DNA of 6,571 nucleotides from Planctomycetota bacterium. GTDB lineage: Bacteria; Planctomycetota; UBA1135; UBA2386. The stretch covers positions 1-6,571 of the forward strand of contig JAGQRA010000200.1 of the NCBI GenBank assembly GCA_020425885.1. The letters run 5' to 3'. Within the stretch, counting starts at the first letter, position 1; each line of letters opens with the position of its first letter. The position numbers were made by a program, and so were the translations under genes. Below, piece by piece: positions 5,840-6,571 of this stretch. The notes beneath the pieces were generated by a model. That model was not told the origin of the DNA. It ran no database searches and saw only the letters and a program-made list of their open reading frames with translations.

Positions 5840-6571
5840 TCAGTACGAGAACACGATGGTCGGAGACGAAGCCAACTGCGCCCCCGTGCAGGAGAGCGGG
5901 TTGACCAGGAAGGTCGCCACCTGGGCCGAGAAGGTCATCCCGGTTCCGGGGGGCAACACCAACGGAATCCGGTAGGAGGTCAGACCGCTGTAGAGGATCC
6001 AGGGCAGAGGCGTTCCTCCGGGAACCCAATCCTCGATCCCCAGCACGAGTGAGGCAGGCGGCGTCGGCACGCCGAACTGCACGACGGACATCACGAAGCT
6101 GGTGTCGAACGGAGGCCGATCGATCAGCAGCCAATGGATCGACACCGGCGTCGGCCCGGAGGGGCCGGTCACAATCGGGCTGGCCTGCGGACCAGGACCT
6201 TCCCAGTCGAGCATCATTCGGCGCAGGTCCGGGGGGTCCATCCCCGCAATCTGGGTCCCGAACGGCAACAACGCACAGGTCGGAGTCGTCGCGCCCGTCA
6301 TGCCCGGCGGCACTGCCGGGATGGAAGCCGAATGGTGCACTTGGGTCCCGGTGCCGTCCGTGCGACCGACACCTGGCGGCAGCATGGTGAGGACCGCGCG
6401 CACAGCATCCCGCCCGCTCAGGTAGCCACGAGCCAGCGGGCCACCCGTGACCGGGAACCCTGACGAATCGGTGGAGCCGACGACATTCACCCGGCCGCGC
6501 TCGTCCACCGCGACGCCGCCACCGGCGCGCGAACCGAGCCCGAAGTCTTCATAGTCGAGTCCGGCACGGCC
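5840..6571 (-). CDS. SBBP-type beta-propeller repeat protein, C-terminal part (N-terminus off the window)
   Basis: There are 243 visible residues; the frame is open through the right edge, so the real start lies outside. The visible N-terminal stretch, DYEDFGLGSRAGGGVAVDER followed by GRVNVVGSTDSSGFPVT (to about residue 42), then GRDAVRAVL and LPPG (53-67), fits the SBBP (seven-bladed beta-propeller) repeat pattern 'D-x-[AG]-x-x-[IV]-A-V-D-x-x-G-x-x-[YV]-V-x-G-x-T-x-S-x-x-F-P-V-T...D-A-x-x-x-x-L-x-P-x-G'. Such proteins are usually large, exported and of unknown binding role. Residues about 75-243 match no domain I know; they end in a beta-rich segment with WILYSGLTSYRIPLVLPPGTG (191-211) and FSAQVATFLV (214-223), distantly like the final strands of the modules ending the two neighbouring secreted proteins. 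A GTG at 6508 would start a shorter frame but would cut through the SBBP unit, so it is not the start. Confidence 0.72.
   Translation of the reverse strand, partial: GRAGLDYEDFGLGSRAGGGVAVDERGRVNVVGSTDSSGFPVTGGPLARGYLSGRDAVRAVLTMLPPGVGRTDGTGTQVHHSASIPAVPPGMTGATTPTCALLPFGTQIAGMDPPDLRRMMLDWEGPGPQASPIVTGPSGPTPVSIHWLLIDRPPFDTSFVMSVVQFGVPTPPASLVLGIEDWVPGGTPLPWILYSGLTSYRIPLVLPPGTGMTFSAQVATFLVNPLSCTGAQLASSPTIVFSY

Noticed and set aside
4580..6052. Long plus-strand open frame opposite the RCC1-like and SBBP genes
   Set aside because: It is antisense to the repeat array, crosses two real genes and the gap between them, and has no coherent domain. Its apparent repetition is inherited from the RCC1 units.

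Overview
The window is GC-rich and gene-dense. It holds five protein-coding genes and no RNA genes, CRISPR array or insertion sequence. Several things point to a Planctomycetota-like bacterium: large exported repeat proteins, a di-haem cytochrome c peroxidase with an extra C-terminal module, and the recurring C-terminal pattern 'LP-x-PN-x-P-x-L...Q....D..........S' typical of secreted proteins in deep planctomycete lineages. This assignment is inferred from protein style, not from a marker gene.

Layout, left to right. At 1-588 (minus strand, C-terminus cut by the window edge) lies an Rpn/YhgA-type PD-(D/E)XK nuclease ('transposase_31' family). Next, 670-1719 (minus) encodes an exported protein with three TPR units followed by a DUF2911-like domain. 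A 127-bp divergent intergenic region (1720-1846) separates it from 1847-3520 (plus), an exported di-haem cytochrome c peroxidase/MauG-family protein. That gene converges, across 84 bp, on 3605-5767 (minus), a 720-residue exported protein made of about 14 short RCC1-like repeats with proline-rich 'PPLPPG' linkers. Upstream of it on the same strand, 72 bp away, is 5840-6571 (minus, N-terminus off the window), the end of an SBBP-type beta-propeller protein.

No metabolic pathway ties the genes together. What they share is export: three complete genes have signal peptides, and the SBBP protein belongs to a usually extracellular class. The peroxidase and the RCC1-like protein share a C-terminal module despite unrelated N-terminal domains, which suggests a common surface-retention or sorting function (inference). 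The SBBP and RCC1-like genes could be one transcription unit, since the gap is short and no strong terminator is visible. I see no defence island, prophage or transposon boundary. The unusual points are the 14-unit short-repeat propeller, the shared C-terminal module, a non-canonical residue in the Rpn active-site motif, and a perfect 14-bp palindrome over the RCC1-like start codon.
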